Positions 51,163 through 61,344 are shown, counted from the first letter of the stretch. The stretch: 64,000 nt of DNA from Aggregatibacter kilianii (GCF_003129965.1 NZ_NRCJ01000010.1:46768-110767), one strand, 5' to 3'. Notes: generated from the sequence alone by a model not told the origin. A program made the numbers and translations.

Positions 51163-52023
51163 TTATTTCTTTCTTGCCAACATTGTCACAAATTTCATTT
51201 TGTAACGGTTGCCGTTTTCGTCGGTTTTGTGCAGTTCGCCCATGTTCTCGTTGTATTCCAGAAACTCCCAGTCTTTATAATAATTTTTCAATTCGTTTTC
51301 GGCGAAAGTGAAAGAGAAGGGGAGTGGACACGGTACTTCCGGCGTGGACATCGCCGCAACAATGAGATTATAACCGCCCGGGTTGGTGTGGCTTTGCATA
51401 TTTTCAATGATTGCCGGTACACGGGTGCGATCTAAGAACATGAAGACCACGGTAGAAACGATGAAATCGTAGTTTTCTTGGATGTTGGCGTTGTTAATGT
51501 TGTAAAGTGCGGTCTGAATTTTCAGATTTTCTTTTTCTTTGGTTTCATTTAAAAACATGAGACTGTTTTCATTGTGATCCCAAGAGGTGACGTCATAGCC
51601 GAGTAAACTTAAATAGAGTGAATTACGTCCTTGTCCGCAGCCTAAATCCAGCACTTTGCACGGTTTGATGATTTTTGCAGCATCCACCACATCGCCGTGG
51701 GTGGCGGTCATATTGTATTTCTTACTGAAGTAGTCCTCTTTGGTGCAATAAAATTCAAGGAAGCATTCCAAATCATCGGAAAGAGCTTCGACGCGATGCC
51801 AAAGTTGTGGTTCAACGAAAGGTGTTTCATCCTGCGAGGTGAAAATATGTTCGCTAACCACATCGCCCTCTTCTGTGAGCACATAGAATTTAAGCTGACC
51901 TTTTAAAACGGTGATTTTTCCCCAGGTGCCTGCTTTGGTGTTGTGCTTTTCCTGAAACATTTTCGGTAAGGAATCTTTCGTCCAAACAGGCATTTTTTTG
52001 TAACAAATAAGTTCGTTTTGCAT
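51163..52023 (-). CDS. tehB: TehB, SAM-dependent tellurite methyltransferase
   Basis: TehB methylates tellurite/selenite using S-adenosylmethionine, giving tellurite resistance. In H. influenzae it is also tied to haem use and oxidative stress. It has 286 residues, the two-part form seen in Haemophilus. The N-terminal cupin-like domain (about 1-90; GTWGKITVLKGQLKFYVL) precedes the methyltransferase domain with SAM motif CKVLDLGCGQGRNSLYLSLLG and DFIVSTVVFMFL. The ATG at 52023 (GGAGAAAAAA upstream) is chosen over 52038. No tehA transporter gene is adjacent. One USS is near 51503. Confidence 0.93.
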   Translation of the reverse strand: MQNELICYKKMPVWTKDSLPKMFQEKHNTKAGTWGKITVLKGQLKFYVLTEEGDVVSEHIFTSQDETPFVEPQLWHRVEALSDDLECFLEFYCTKEDYFSKKYNMTATHGDVVDAAKIIKPCKVLDLGCGQGRNSLYLSLLGYDVTSWDHNENSLMFLNETKEKENLKIQTALYNINNANIQENYDFIVSTVVFMFLDRTRVPAIIENMQSHTNPGGYNLIVAAMSTPEVPCPLPFSFTFAENELKNYYKDWEFLEYNENMGELHKTDENGNRYKMKFVTMLARKK

Positions 52024-52427
52024 TTTTTTCTCCAACATAGAATAGTTGAGCGTAATGGTAGGTTAATTTGTATTTATATGCAATATGTTACGTGCATTTG
52101 GCATTGGATAAAAAACACGAAAATCTATATCGGGGAAAAGTGCGGTCATTTTTTTGATTAATTCGGCAAATCATACCAATTTGTGATTATTTAAAAATGC
52201 GCGGCAAGCTGAATATTTTCAGGCGTAGCATGAAAAATCACTATCATTTTTTCAAAAAATCTAATAAGATTTACATTATTTGTTAAAAATTTGTAATGTT
52301 TATTTTTATACAAAAATTGAACAGGATTTTGGCAGATTAAACGTATTTTAGTTATCAATTCGTTGTTTAATTTCTACCAAAAGTAGGTTAAACGTACTTC
52401 TAACTTAACAAAGATAAGGAAAAAACT
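52024..52427 (+). other. 404-bp regulatory gap upstream of aceE
   Basis: This AT-rich gap separates divergent tehB and aceE. It has one USS near 52138 and a repeated TTAAACGTA (52337-52345 and 52388-52396, 51 bp apart). A single PdhR-like half-site (ACCAATT near 52177) is visible without its partner. It must contain the aceEF-lpd promoter, but I cannot place it with confidence. Confidence 0.5.
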
Positions 52428-55085
52428 ATGTCAGAATTATTAAAAAATGACGTAGATCCGATCGAAACTAACGATTGGTTGGCAGCAATTGATTCGTTAA
52501 TTCGTGAAGAAGGTGTTGAGCGTGCACAGTTCATTATTGATCAAGTGATGCAGCAGGCTCGTATTGGCGGTGTTTCTTTACCGACGGGAATTACCACAGA
52601 TTATGTGAACACGATTCCGGTTTCCGAGCAACCGGCGTATCCGGGAAATCCGGAAATCGAGCGTCGAATTCGTTCTTATATCCGCTGGAATGCCATTATG
52701 ATGGTATTGCGCGGTCAGAAAAAAGATCTCGATTTGGGCGGCCACTTAGCCACTTTCCAATCTGCGGCAAGCGTTTATGAAGTCGGTTTTAACCATTTCT
52801 TTAAAGCGGCAACGGAGAAAAACGGTGGTGATTTGGTGTTCTTCCAAGGGCACGCCGCACCGGGTATGTACGCTCGTGCGTTCTTAGAAGGTCGCTTAAC
52901 CGAAGATCAATTAGACAACTTCCGTCAAGAAGTGCACGGCAAGGGTTTATCTTCTTATCCGCATCCGAAATTAATGCCTGACTTCTGGCAATTCTCAACG
53001 GTTTCCATGGGCTTAGGTCCGGTTAACGCCATTTATCAAGCCCGCTTCTTAAAATACTTACAAAATCGCGGCTTGAAAGATACGGCGGATCAAAAAGTGT
53101 ATGCTTTCTTGGGCGACGGCGAAATGGATGAAATTGAATCCAAAGGCGGATTAACTTTCGCTGCACGTGAGCACTTGGACAATCTGATTTTTGTGATTTC
53201 TTGTAACTTACAACGTTTAGACGGCCCGGTAAATGGTAACGGTAAAATCGTTCAGGAATTAGAAGGTTTGTTCGTTGGCGCAGGCTGGGAAGTGATCAAA
53301 GTGATGTGGGGCAGCGGCTGGGATAAATTATTCGCGAAAGACACCACAGGCAAATTGACTCAATTAATGATGGATGTGGTTGATGGCGACTACCTCACTT
53401 TCAAATCCAAAGACGGTGCTTATGTACGCGAACATTTCTTCGGTCGTTATCCTGAAACTGCCGCTTTAGTGGCGGACATGACTGATGATGAAATCTGGGC
53501 GTTAAGACGCGGTGGTCATGATTCACAAAAAATCTATGCGGCATTTAAGAAAGCACAAACCGCAGGTAAGCCTGTCGTGATTTTAGTGCATTCCGTAAAA
53601 GGCTATAAGATTGCCGAAGCGGAAAGTAAAAACGTGGCGCACCAATCTAAAAAAATGTCCCACGAAAGTCTTAAAGCCTTCCGTGATTATTTCCACATTC
53701 CGGTGAAAGACGAAGATTTGGATAATCTTCCGTACATGACTTTCCCTGAGGGTTCCGAAGAATACAACTATTTACACCAACACCGTCAAGCCTTACAAGG
53801 TTATTTACCGGCACGTAAACCGAAATTCGACGTAGAATTTAAAGTGCCGGAGCTTGCTGAATTTGCACCGTTGCTGGAAGCACAACCGCGTCCGATTTCC
53901 ACCACCATGGCGTTCGTACGTTTCTTAAATACCTTATTGAAAGATAAAAATATCGGTAAAAATATCGTTCCGATTATCGCCGACGAAGCGCGCACTTTCG
54001 GTATGGAAGGCTTGTTCCGTCAAGTCGGTATTTATAACCCGCACGGTCAAAATTATGTGCCTTCCGACCGCGATTTAGTGGCTTACTATCGCGAAGCGAA
54101 AGATGGTCAGGTATTGCAGGAAGGTATCAATGAATTAGGTGCGACCTCTTCTTGGTTAGCGGCGGCGACGTCTTATTCCGTCAGCAACGTACCGATGATT
54201 CCGTTCTTTATTTACTACTCCATGTTCGGTTTCCAACGTGTCGGCGACTTGCTATGGGCGGCGGGCGACCAATTGGCGCGCGGCTTCATGGTGGGCGGTA
54301 CTTCCGGTCGTACCACATTGAACGGTGAAGGCTTACAACACGAAGATGGCCACAGCCATATTCAATCTTTGACCATTCCGAACTGTATTTCTTACGATCC
54401 GGCATTTGCCTTTGAAGTGGCGGTGATTTTACAAGACGGTATTCACCGTATGTACGGCGAAAAACAGGAAGATGTGTTCTATTACATCACCACCTTAAAC
54501 GAAATCTATGACCAACCTGCAATGCCAAAAGGCGCAGAAGAAGGGATTCGTAAAGGTTTGTATAAATTTGAAACCGTTGCAGGCAAAGGTAAGGGCACAG
54601 TGCAATTACTGGGCTCCGGTGCGATTTTACGTCATGTGCGTGAAGCGGCTCAAATCTTGGCAAATGATTATGGCATCACTTCCGATGTGTATAGTGCGCC
54701 TTCCTTCACCGAAGCAGCCCGCGAAGGTGCCGACGCGGTACGTTGGAATATGTTACACCCAACCGAAACCCCACGCGTGCCGTATGTCGCGCAAGTAATG
54801 AACGACAAACCGGCAGTGGCGGCAACGGACTACATGAAACTCTTTGCAGAACAAATCCGCGCTTATGTGCCGGCGAAACACTATCATGTATTGGGTACCG
54901 ATGGTTTCGGTCGTTCTGACAGCCGTGAAAACTTACGCGAACACTTTGAAGTAAACGCACATTATGTTGTTGTGGCAGCATTAAATGTGTTGGCGGAAGA
55001 GGGCACCGTAGAGAAGAAAGTCGTTGCGGAAGCAATCGCCAAGTACGGTTTGGATACAGAAAGACTGAATCCGCTATACGCGTAA
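52428..55085 (+). CDS. aceE: AceE, pyruvate dehydrogenase E1 component
   Basis: AceE decarboxylates pyruvate with thiamine diphosphate and acetylates the lipoyl groups of AceF. It has 885 residues, as expected for the homodimeric E1. Clear segments are the N-terminal AceF-binding part (DPIETNDWLAAIDSLIREEG), VFFQGHAAPGMYARAFLEGR, the thiamine-diphosphate motif GDGEMDEIESKGGLTFA...NCN-like ending ISCNLQ, and the C-terminal TDGFGRSDSRENLREHFE. Highly biased codon use suggests strong expression. It is the first gene of aceE-aceF-lpd. Confidence 0.97.
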   Translation: MSELLKNDVDPIETNDWLAAIDSLIREEGVERAQFIIDQVMQQARIGGVSLPTGITTDYVNTIPVSEQPAYPGNPEIERRIRSYIRWNAIMMVLRGQKKDLDLGGHLATFQSAASVYEVGFNHFFKAATEKNGGDLVFFQGHAAPGMYARAFLEGRLTEDQLDNFRQEVHGKGLSSYPHPKLMPDFWQFSTVSMGLGPVNAIYQARFLKYLQNRGLKDTADQKVYAFLGDGEMDEIESKGGLTFAAREHLDNLIFVISCNLQRLDGPVNGNGKIVQELEGLFVGAGWEVIKVMWGSGWDKLFAKDTTGKLTQLMMDVVDGDYLTFKSKDGAYVREHFFGRYPETAALVADMTDDEIWALRRGGHDSQKIYAAFKKAQTAGKPVVILVHSVKGYKIAEAESKNVAHQSKKMSHESLKAFRDYFHIPVKDEDLDNLPYMTFPEGSEEYNYLHQHRQALQGYLPARKPKFDVEFKVPELAEFAPLLEAQPRPISTTMAFVRFLNTLLKDKNIGKNIVPIIADEARTFGMEGLFRQVGIYNPHGQNYVPSDRDLVAYYREAKDGQVLQEGINELGATSSWLAAATSYSVSNVPMIPFFIYYSMFGFQRVGDLLWAAGDQLARGFMVGGTSGRTTLNGEGLQHEDGHSHIQSLTIPNCISYDPAFAFEVAVILQDGIHRMYGEKQEDVFYYITTLNEIYDQPAMPKGAEEGIRKGLYKFETVAGKGKGTVQLLGSGAILRHVREAAQILANDYGITSDVYSAPSFTEAAREGADAVRWNMLHPTETPRVPYVAQVMNDKPAVAATDYMKLFAEQIRAYVPAKHYHVLGTDGFGRSDSRENLREHFEVNAHYVVVAALNVLAEEGTVEKKVVAEAIAKYGLDTERLNPLYA

Positions 55086-55102
55086 AAATTCAGGAAAAAG
55101 CC

Positions 55103-55136
55103 ACCGCACTTTTTATCTCGAATATAAAAGTGCGGT
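55103..55136. terminator. inverted USS hairpin between aceE and aceF
   Basis: ACCGCACTTTT (55103-55113) and AAAAGTGCGGT (55126-55136) form an 11-bp perfect stem with a 12-nt loop, followed by CGGTTTTAC. It stands inside the operon, so it is likely a partial terminator or mRNA stabiliser. Confidence 0.65.
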
Positions 55137-55172
55137 CGGTTTTACAAACGTTTTTTAAAGGTAAAAAAGAAA

Positions 55173-57062
55173 ATGGCTAAACAAATTCAAATCCCGGATA
55201 TCGGCAGCGATGAAGTTACCGTGACCGAGGTGATGGTAAAAGTTGGAGATACCATTGCGGCGGATCAATCCATTATCAATGTGGAAGGCGATAAAGCTTC
55301 TATGGAAGTGCCGGCACCGGAAGCAGGTGTGGTAAAAGAAATTTTAGTAAAAGTGGGCGATAAAGTGTCAACAGGTACACCGATGTTAGTGTTGGATAGC
55401 GCGGATGCTACTCCTGCACAAGCTCCGCAAGCTGCAGTCCCGGCACCTCAAGTCGCTCCGGTCGCTGCACAGGTTGTTGATGTCAACGTGCCTGACATCG
55501 GCGGTGACGAAGTGAATGTGACCGACATTATGGTGAAAGTAGGCGATCGCGTTGAAGTGGACCAATCCATCATTAACGTAGAAGGCGATAAAGCCTCTAT
55601 GGAAGTACCGGCTCCGGTTGCGGGCATCGTAAAAGAAATCCTCATTAAAGCGGGTGATAAAGTGTCCACCGGCACATTAATCATGCGCTTTGAAACGGCA
55701 GGTAGCGCACCGGCAACTGCACCGACGGCTTCTGCGCCGGCAGTAGCAGCTGCGGCACCTGTTGTGGGTGGCGTGAAAGATGTGAACGTGCCTGACATCG
55801 GCGGTGACGAAGTGAATGTGACCGAAATCATGGTGAAAGTAGGCGATAGCGTTACCGAAGAACAATCTTTAATCACCGTGGAAGGCGACAAAGCTTCTAT
55901 GGAAGTGCCTGCACCGTTTGCCGGCGTAGTGAAAGAAATCTTAGTGAAATCCGGTGATAAAGTGTCTACCGGTTCTTTAATTATGCGCTTTGAAGTTGCG
56001 GGTGCAGCACCTGCCGCAACACCGGCGCCAACCGCACAAGCGCCGGCTCCGCAAGCTGCACCGGTGGCTCCGGCAGCACAAGCTTCCGCACCGGCGGCAT
56101 CTTCTTCTCAAGCGGATGTTGAAAGCGCGAAAAGCTATGCTCATGCAACACCGGTAATTCGTCGTTTAGCACGTGAATTCGGTGTGAACTTGGATAAAGT
56201 AAAAGGTACCGGTCGTAAAGGTCGTATCTTAAAAGAAGACATTCAAGCTTATGTGAAAGCCGCAGTGAAAGCCTTAGAAAGCGGCGCGGCGGCAACAGGT
56301 GCGGCAAATGGCGCAGGTTTAGGCTTGTTACCATGGCCGAAAGTGGATTTCAGCAAATTCGGCGAAATCGAAGAAGTGGAATTAAGCCGTATCAACAAGA
56401 TTTCCGGTGCGAACTTACACCGTAACTGGGTCATGATCCCGCATGTTACCCACTTCGACAAAGCGGATATCACCGACTTGGAAGCTTTCCGTAAAGAACA
56501 AAACGCCTTGGCGGAAAAACAAAAGCTCGGCGTGAAAATTACCCCTGTGGTCTTCATTATGAAAGCGGTTGCCAAAGCGTTGGAAGCCTTCCCGCGTTTT
56601 AACAGCTCCATCACTGAAGACGCACAACGTTTGATTCTGAAAAAATACATCAACATCGGCGTGGCGGTTGATACGCCAAACGGCTTGGTGGTTCCGGTAT
56701 TTAAAGACGTGAACAAAAAAGGCATTATCGAGCTTTCCCGCGAATTAATGGAAGTATCCAAAAAAGCCCGTGACGGTAAATTAACCGCAGCGGATATGCA
56801 AGGCGGCTGCTTCACCATTTCCAGCCTCGGCGGCATTGGCACAACACACTTTGCGCCAATCGTGAATGCGCCGGAAGTGGCGATTTTGGGAGTGTCTAAA
56901 TCCTCGATGGAACCGGTTTGGAACGGCAAAGAATTCGCTCCGCGCCTGATTCTGCCGATTTCCTTGTCCTTTGACCACCGCGTGATCGACGGTGCGGACG
57001 GTGCACGCTTCATCAGCTACATCGGTTCCGTGTTAGCCGACTTACGTCGCTTAATTATGTAA
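55173..57062 (+). CDS. aceF: AceF, dihydrolipoamide acetyltransferase (E2), three lipoyl domains
   Basis: AceF forms the core of the pyruvate dehydrogenase complex and passes acetyl groups to CoA. It has 629 residues: three lipoyl domains with the lipoyl lysines at about K41, K140 and K240 ([11 protein letters not shown] each time), joined by Ala/Pro-rich linkers. A peripheral-subunit-binding domain (about 325-360; [28 protein letters not shown]) follows, then the catalytic domain ending with [17 protein letters not shown], where His and Asp act. The three lipoyl copies are near-identical repeats at DNA level. Confidence 0.97.
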   Translation: MAKQIQIPDIGSDEVTVTEVMVKVGDTIAADQSIINVEGDKASMEVPAPEAGVVKEILVKVGDKVSTGTPMLVLDSADATPAQAPQAAVPAPQVAPVAAQVVDVNVPDIGGDEVNVTDIMVKVGDRVEVDQSIINVEGDKASMEVPAPVAGIVKEILIKAGDKVSTGTLIMRFETAGSAPATAPTASAPAVAAAAPVVGGVKDVNVPDIGGDEVNVTEIMVKVGDSVTEEQSLITVEGDKASMEVPAPFAGVVKEILVKSGDKVSTGSLIMRFEVAGAAPAATPAPTAQAPAPQAAPVAPAAQASAPAASSSQADVESAKSYAHATPVIRRLAREFGVNLDKVKGTGRKGRILKEDIQAYVKAAVKALESGAAATGAANGAGLGLLPWPKVDFSKFGEIEEVELSRINKISGANLHRNWVMIPHVTHFDKADITDLEAFRKEQNALAEKQKLGVKITPVVFIMKAVAKALEAFPRFNSSITEDAQRLILKKYINIGVAVDTPNGLVVPVFKDVNKKGIIELSRELMEVSKKARDGKLTAADMQGGCFTISSLGGIGTTHFAPIVNAPEVAILGVSKSSMEPVWNGKEFAPRLILPISLSFDHRVIDGADGARFISYIGSVLADLRRLIM

Positions 57063-57068
57063 TTTGTC

Positions 57069-57101
57069 ACGCCCCTTGCGTTTGTATTGCTTGAGGGGCG
57101 T
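57069..57101 (+). repeat. hairpin in the aceF-lpd gap
   Basis: ACGCCCCT (57069-57076) and AGGGGCGT (57094-57101) pair across a 17-nt loop. No strong T-run follows, so it may be a stabilising or attenuating element. A single USS follows near 57128. Confidence 0.5.
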
Positions 57102-57165
57102 TGTTACATTGACACTGACCGCTAAAAAGTGCGGTCAGAAATTTCAACGTTTTTACGAGGTAAAA

Positions 57166-58590
57166 ATGAGTAAAGAAATTAAAACCCAAGTGGTTGTACT
57201 TGGTGCAGGTCCTGCCGGTTATTCCGCCGCTTTCCGTTGTGCCGACTTAGGCTTAGAAACCGTCATTGTAGAACGTTATTCCACCCTTGGCGGTGTGTGC
57301 TTAAACGTGGGTTGTATCCCGTCCAAAGCCTTATTGCACGTTGCAAAAATCATTGAAGAAGCCAGACACGTTGAACATCACGGTGTGGCCTTTGCCGATC
57401 CGACTATCGACTTAGACAAAATCCGTGCCGGCAAAGAAGGCGTGGTTTCCCGTTTAACCGGCGGTTTGGCGAACATGGCGAAAATGCGTAAAGTACAAGT
57501 GGTACAAGGCGAAGCCAAATTTGCCGATTCTCACACCTTAGCTGTGACCGATAAAGACGGCAACGTCACCAGCGTGAAATTTGATAACGCCATTATCGCA
57601 GCGGGTTCCCGTCCGATTGAATTGCTGTTCATTCCACATCATGATCCGCGCGTTTGGGATTCTACCGATGCCCTTGCCTTGCGTGAAGTGCCGAAAGATT
57701 TGCTCATCATGGGCGGCGGTATCATCGGTTTGGAAATGGGTACTGTATATGAAGCTTTAGGTTCAAAAGTTGACGTGGTAGAAATGTTCGACCAAGTGAT
57801 TCCTGCGGCAGATAAAGACATCGTGAAAATCTTCACCAAACGTATTGAGCAAAAATTCAACTTAATGCTTGAAACCAAAGTGACCGCAGTGGAAGCCAAA
57901 GAAGATGGCATTTACGTTTCGATGGAAGGCAAAGCGGGCAACATCACCAACCGTTATGATGCCGTATTAGTGGCAATCGGTCGTACGCCGAACGGTAAAC
58001 TGATTGACGCGGAAAAAGCCGGCGTGAACGTGGATGAGCGCGGGTTCATTCGTACCGACAAACAAATGCGTACCAATGTGTCCCACATTTTCGCTATCGG
58101 TGACATTGTGGGTCAACCGATGTTGGCGCATAAAGGTGTGCATGAAGGTCACGTTGCCGCTGAAGTTATCGCAGGCAAAAAGCACTATTTCGACCCGAAA
58201 GTGATTCCATCCATCGCTTACACCGAGCCTGAAGTGGCATGGGTTGGTAAAACCGAGAAAGAATGTAAAGCCGAAGGCTTAAACTACGAAGTGGCGAATT
58301 TCCCATGGGCAGCGTCCGGTCGTGCAATTGCTTCCGACTGTGCAGACGGTATGACTAAACTGATTTTCGATAAAGACACACATCGTGTATTAGGCGGCGC
58401 TATTGTCGGTACCAACGCCGGTGAATTGTTAGGCGAAATCGGTCTTGCCATCGAAATGGGTTGTGATGCGGAGGATATTGCATTAACCATTCACGCCCAC
58501 CCAACCTTACACGAATCTGTCGGTTTAGCCGCCGAAGTGTTCGAAGGTTCCGTCACCGACTTACCAAATCCAAAAGCGAAGAAAAAATAA
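57166..58590 (+). CDS. lpd: Lpd, dihydrolipoamide dehydrogenase (E3)
   Basis: Lpd reoxidises dihydrolipoamide with NAD+ for the pyruvate and 2-oxoglutarate dehydrogenase complexes. It has 474 residues, full length. FAD-binding VVVLGAGPAGYSAAFRCADLG, the redox pair in GGVCLNVGCIPSKALL, NAD-binding LLIMGGGIIGLEMGTVYEALG, FAIGDIVGQPMLAHKG and the active-site His in HAHPTLHESV are all visible. The ATG at 57166 (GAGGTAAAA upstream) is preferred over the frame extension to 57064. Confidence 0.97.
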   Translation: MSKEIKTQVVVLGAGPAGYSAAFRCADLGLETVIVERYSTLGGVCLNVGCIPSKALLHVAKIIEEARHVEHHGVAFADPTIDLDKIRAGKEGVVSRLTGGLANMAKMRKVQVVQGEAKFADSHTLAVTDKDGNVTSVKFDNAIIAAGSRPIELLFIPHHDPRVWDSTDALALREVPKDLLIMGGGIIGLEMGTVYEALGSKVDVVEMFDQVIPAADKDIVKIFTKRIEQKFNLMLETKVTAVEAKEDGIYVSMEGKAGNITNRYDAVLVAIGRTPNGKLIDAEKAGVNVDERGFIRTDKQMRTNVSHIFAIGDIVGQPMLAHKGVHEGHVAAEVIAGKKHYFDPKVIPSIAYTEPEVAWVGKTEKECKAEGLNYEVANFPWAASGRAIASDCADGMTKLIFDKDTHRVLGGAIVGTNAGELLGEIGLAIEMGCDAEDIALTIHAHPTLHESVGLAAEVFEGSVTDLPNPKAKKK

Positions 58591-58607
58591 TTTGCTTGAT
58601 TGAAAAT

Positions 58608-58637
58608 AAAAGCCTTTCCGTTTGGAGGGGCTTTTTT
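58608..58637 (+). terminator. rho-independent terminator of the aceEF-lpd operon
   Basis: The stem AAAGCCTTTCC / GGAGGGGCTTT (G-U pairs included) with loop GTTT is followed by TTT, 17 bp after the lpd stop. Confidence 0.85.
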
Positions 58638-58680
58638 ATGGGTATAATACAATCTCTAAAACCGACTACAAGGTCATGCC

Positions 58681-58935
58681 ATGCGTCTCAAACAGTTTAT
58701 TTTAGTTAGTGTTGTCATTGTTATTTCCGCGTTCTCACCTTTTATTGTGATGCTTATTTGGGCATATTTTGAAGCTTTACAACGCGGCGTGCCTTTGAGC
58801 GCTCTAAACGAAGCCAACAGTTCTGCTACCGCGCTTGGTTGGCTCGGTTTGGCGACGTTGCCGTTGGGATTTTTCTGTTTGCTAGGCTTTTGGCTTTTTG
58901 CATTTTTTGATTGGCTAAAAATGTTGAAGAAATGA
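58681..58935 (+). CDS. small two-helix inner-membrane protein, unknown function
   Basis: I do not recognise the family. The 84-residue product has two strong hydrophobic stretches (about 5-28, FILVSVVIVISAFSPFIVMLIWAYF, and about 50-75, ALGWLGLATLPLGFFCLLGFWLFAF) joined by a short polar loop, ending KMLKK. A TATAAT at 58643-58648 could be its -10 box. Convergent with the SLC13 gene. The start is preceded by AAGGTC, so translation is plausible. Confidence 0.6.
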   Translation: MRLKQFILVSVVIVISAFSPFIVMLIWAYFEALQRGVPLSALNEANSSATALGWLGLATLPLGFFCLLGFWLFAFFDWLKMLKK

Positions 58936-59089
58936 GTTGAAAAAACGAGGGGAAAAATGACCGCACTTTGGGATGAAAAAGGGCACGCGTTAGGAAACGC
59001 GCGCCATCGTTATCTTCCAATTCTGATAGAGTAATTCGGTCCAAGCGTAGATGCTTGAACCATCAACGGCGTATTCTTTAGCGTGTAGA

Positions 59090-60472
59090 TTAAATCCAGA
59101 AAAAATACGCCAGTCCGCCAATAATCAAAATCGCACCGATATTCATATAGAACCCGATTTTCGCCATTTCGCTCTGACGAATATGGCCGGTGGCAAATAC
59201 CATTGCGTTCGGTGGTGTGGCAATCGGCAACATAAAGGCACAGGAGGCACCGGCAGCGATAATTTCGGCTAATCCGACTGTGGATAAATTTAGTGACGTA
59301 GCGACGGAAATAAAAATCGGCATCAAGAGCGCCGCACTTGCCGTATTTGAGGTGAACTCCGTGAGGAAGACGATAAACGCGGCTAAGATTAATGTCACAA
59401 CGAGCAAGTGCTGCCCGTCGGCAATCGCCATAATCCCGTCAGCTAGAATTTTACTTGCGCCGGTGCTTTGTAATAAATTACTTAATACCAACCCGCCGCC
59501 GAATAGCAATAAAATGCCCCATTCCGTTTCTTGTTGAATTTGTTTCCAATGGGCGACGCCGGAGACACAGATTAATACCACGATGAACATCGAGGTTAAA
59601 CTGTCAAAATTTTTAATCGTCGGAATCCCCATTAACCCACTGATTAGCGGTTCCACCAATTTGCTAAAAATCAGCATAAAGGCGAATAAGGCAAAAATTG
59701 CCAGCGTAATTTTACGTGGGCGCGTCATTGGAATCTCTTCCATTTCCACGGCAAAATCTACATTGAAATTCGGACGTAATACTACCGCCATGGCAAGAAT
59801 ACATGTCGGAAACAGCAATAACATCACCGGCATACCGTAAGGCAGAAAATCCACGAAACTGATATTGGTTAATGAGGCCAGTAACGCGTTAGGCGTACTG
59901 CCGACTAATGTGCCAATTCCTCCGATACTGGCGCTGTAAGCGATCCCCAGTAAAACAAAAGCATAAAGTCTTCTGTTTTTGGTAATTTCGATTTTGCTTA
60001 AAATCCCGATTGCCAACGGTAGCATCATCGCCGTTACAGCAACATTATTGATAAACATGGACAATGCCGCAGTAGCGCCGAATAAATAGATTATTGTGGT
60101 TTTTAGCCTCCCTTTGGCTAAACGGATGATGTGCTGAGCAATCCATAAATCGATTTTTTGAATTGAGAGTACCGCCGCAATAACGAATCCCCCCAAGAAC
60201 ATAAAAATTATCGGGTTAGAAAAGGGCGCAAAGGCCTGCTGAGTGTTGGACACACCAAGCAATACGGCAAAAATCGGTACCATTAATGCCGTAATCGTGA
60301 TGTTAAAGGCTTCAGTCAGCCAGAGTACGCCGACGAAAACCAACAGCGCCAAACCTCGATTTTCATTGGCGGAAAAGGGTAAGAACTTGAGCAATAAGAA
60401 GAAAATGACGAAATCGACAGCCAGAATAAGCATTCCGCGTCTGTGGGGCGTAGGATAATTATCGACACTCAT
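59090..60472 (-). CDS. SLC13/DASS family anion transporter, complete
   Basis: This inner-membrane sodium-coupled carrier has 460 residues and about 11-12 membrane segments. It shows RRGMLILAVDFVIFFLLLKFLPF at the start, FLGGFVIAAVLSIQKIDLWIA, YSASIGGIGTLVGSTPNAL, TEFTSNTASAALLMPI and LPIATPPNAMVFATGHIRQSEM. Both SNT motifs of the Na+/carboxylate site are recognisable (GSTPNA, TSNTAS). It is a clear paralogue of the truncated gene at the left window edge. The start has the strong ribosome site AGGAGG. Substrate (for example succinate, citrate or sulfate) is not determined. Confidence 0.93.
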   Translation of the reverse strand: MSVDNYPTPHRRGMLILAVDFVIFFLLLKFLPFSANENRGLALLVFVGVLWLTEAFNITITALMVPIFAVLLGVSNTQQAFAPFSNPIIFMFLGGFVIAAVLSIQKIDLWIAQHIIRLAKGRLKTTIIYLFGATAALSMFINNVAVTAMMLPLAIGILSKIEITKNRRLYAFVLLGIAYSASIGGIGTLVGSTPNALLASLTNISFVDFLPYGMPVMLLLFPTCILAMAVVLRPNFNVDFAVEMEEIPMTRPRKITLAIFALFAFMLIFSKLVEPLISGLMGIPTIKNFDSLTSMFIVVLICVSGVAHWKQIQQETEWGILLLFGGGLVLSNLLQSTGASKILADGIMAIADGQHLLVVTLILAAFIVFLTEFTSNTASAALLMPIFISVATSLNLSTVGLAEIIAAGASCAFMLPIATPPNAMVFATGHIRQSEMAKIGFYMNIGAILIIGGLAYFFWI

Positions 60473-60651
60473 TGAGCACCTCCTGATTTTAAAGTTAATA
60501 GAATAATTATGTATATGATGTTGTGTTGCTTTATCGTTAAAGCATTATTTGTGAACTTTGTCAAGAGTCTGGTAGGGGGACGGGAAATATCGTGTGCTTG
60601 ATAGGGGATAGGAATTGTGATGAGGTTGTGAATATCAATCGTGTGGAGCTG

Positions 60652-60679
60652 ATAGCGCACGCTTCCCTGCGTACGCTAT
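60652..60679. repeat. strong hairpin between the SLC13 and beta-barrel genes
   Basis: ATAGCG-C-ACGC (60652-60662) pairs with GCGT-A-CGCTAT (60669-60679) around a 6-nt loop with one C-A mismatch. A weaker stem, AGCGCGT / ACGCGCT, follows about 30 bp later, before the beta-barrel stop. No T-runs follow on the minus strand. It may be an mRNA 3'-end structure of the beta-barrel gene. Confidence 0.55.
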
Positions 60680-60744
60680 AACGCTTAGATTTCTTTGGTT
60701 TTTTAGAGCGCGTTAAGAAATACGCGCTGGTGTTAAGGGGAAAG

Positions 60745-61344
60745 TTAGAAACGATAACCTAAATTTAGCGCGATGTTATCGCCTTTTAATTTAATATCAT
60801 CGTGTCCTTCTAAATTCATACGGGTATATTCTACACCAAGCTCTAAATGCTCAGATAAAGCAAATTTGACGCCACCACCAAAGCCTACACCATGCCCAAA
60901 TCCACTGGAGATATATTTTTCATTTGTATCAAAATAAACGAAATCATAGCTGACTTTAGCATAAGGCATGATAGTATCGGTGATTTTATAGCCTTGTAGG
61001 TAAGAAATACTGGATGAAAATTGTTCTTTAAGTTTTTCTCCATAGCCTTCAAGTGAAGCATTACCAAAGCCAATACGTTCTTGGAGATGTCCGATAAAAT
61101 TACTAGTACCGAAAGAAAAACCAAAACCGCCAATTATGCTGAACCCTGCGCCTCTTGAGGTTTTTGGTATATTTATATAATGGTTATTAATTTTTAAGTC
61201 ATTGTAACGTGCTGTATTTACCTCACCCCCAATAAACCAGCCTTTAAACTCATCATTAAAGTCATAAGGGTCATTATTGCTTGCAAAAGCGTTGGTGCCA
61301 ATTATTGGTAAACTTAGCGCAAGGGCTAAAAGTGTTTTTTTCAT
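60745..61344 (-). CDS. small outer-membrane beta-barrel protein (OmpA/opacity-like)
   Basis: This 199-residue product has a signal peptide (MKKTLLALALSLPIIGTNAFA) and a mature barrel of about eight strands with alternating aromatic residues: FKGWFIGGEVNTARYNDL, GAGFSIIGGFGFSFG, IMPYAKVSYDFVYF, GVGFGGGVKFALSEHLELGVEYTRM and the C-terminal LNLGYRF, ending in Phe as required for BAM assembly. Short length and lack of an extra domain suggest an opacity/adhesion-type protein, but specific function is unknown. The start follows AAAGGACC. Confidence 0.82.
   Translation of the reverse strand: MKKTLLALALSLPIIGTNAFASNNDPYDFNDEFKGWFIGGEVNTARYNDLKINNHYINIPKTSRGAGFSIIGGFGFSFGTSNFIGHLQERIGFGNASLEGYGEKLKEQFSSSISYLQGYKITDTIMPYAKVSYDFVYFDTNEKYISSGFGHGVGFGGGVKFALSEHLELGVEYTRMNLEGHDDIKLKGDNIALNLGYRF

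Noticed and set aside
52170..52185. ACCAATT resembling a PdhR operator before aceE
   Set aside because: Only one half-site is present; the partner ATTGGT at the right spacing is missing.
55173..56010. Three near-identical DNA repeats about 300 bp apart, possible repeat array
   Set aside because: They encode the three lipoyl domains of AceF and keep the reading frame. They are not CRISPR or satellite repeats.
60469..60660. 63-codon minus-strand frame before the SLC13 gene
   Set aside because: Lacks a ribosome site and overlaps the SLC13 leader and strong hairpin; probably non-coding.
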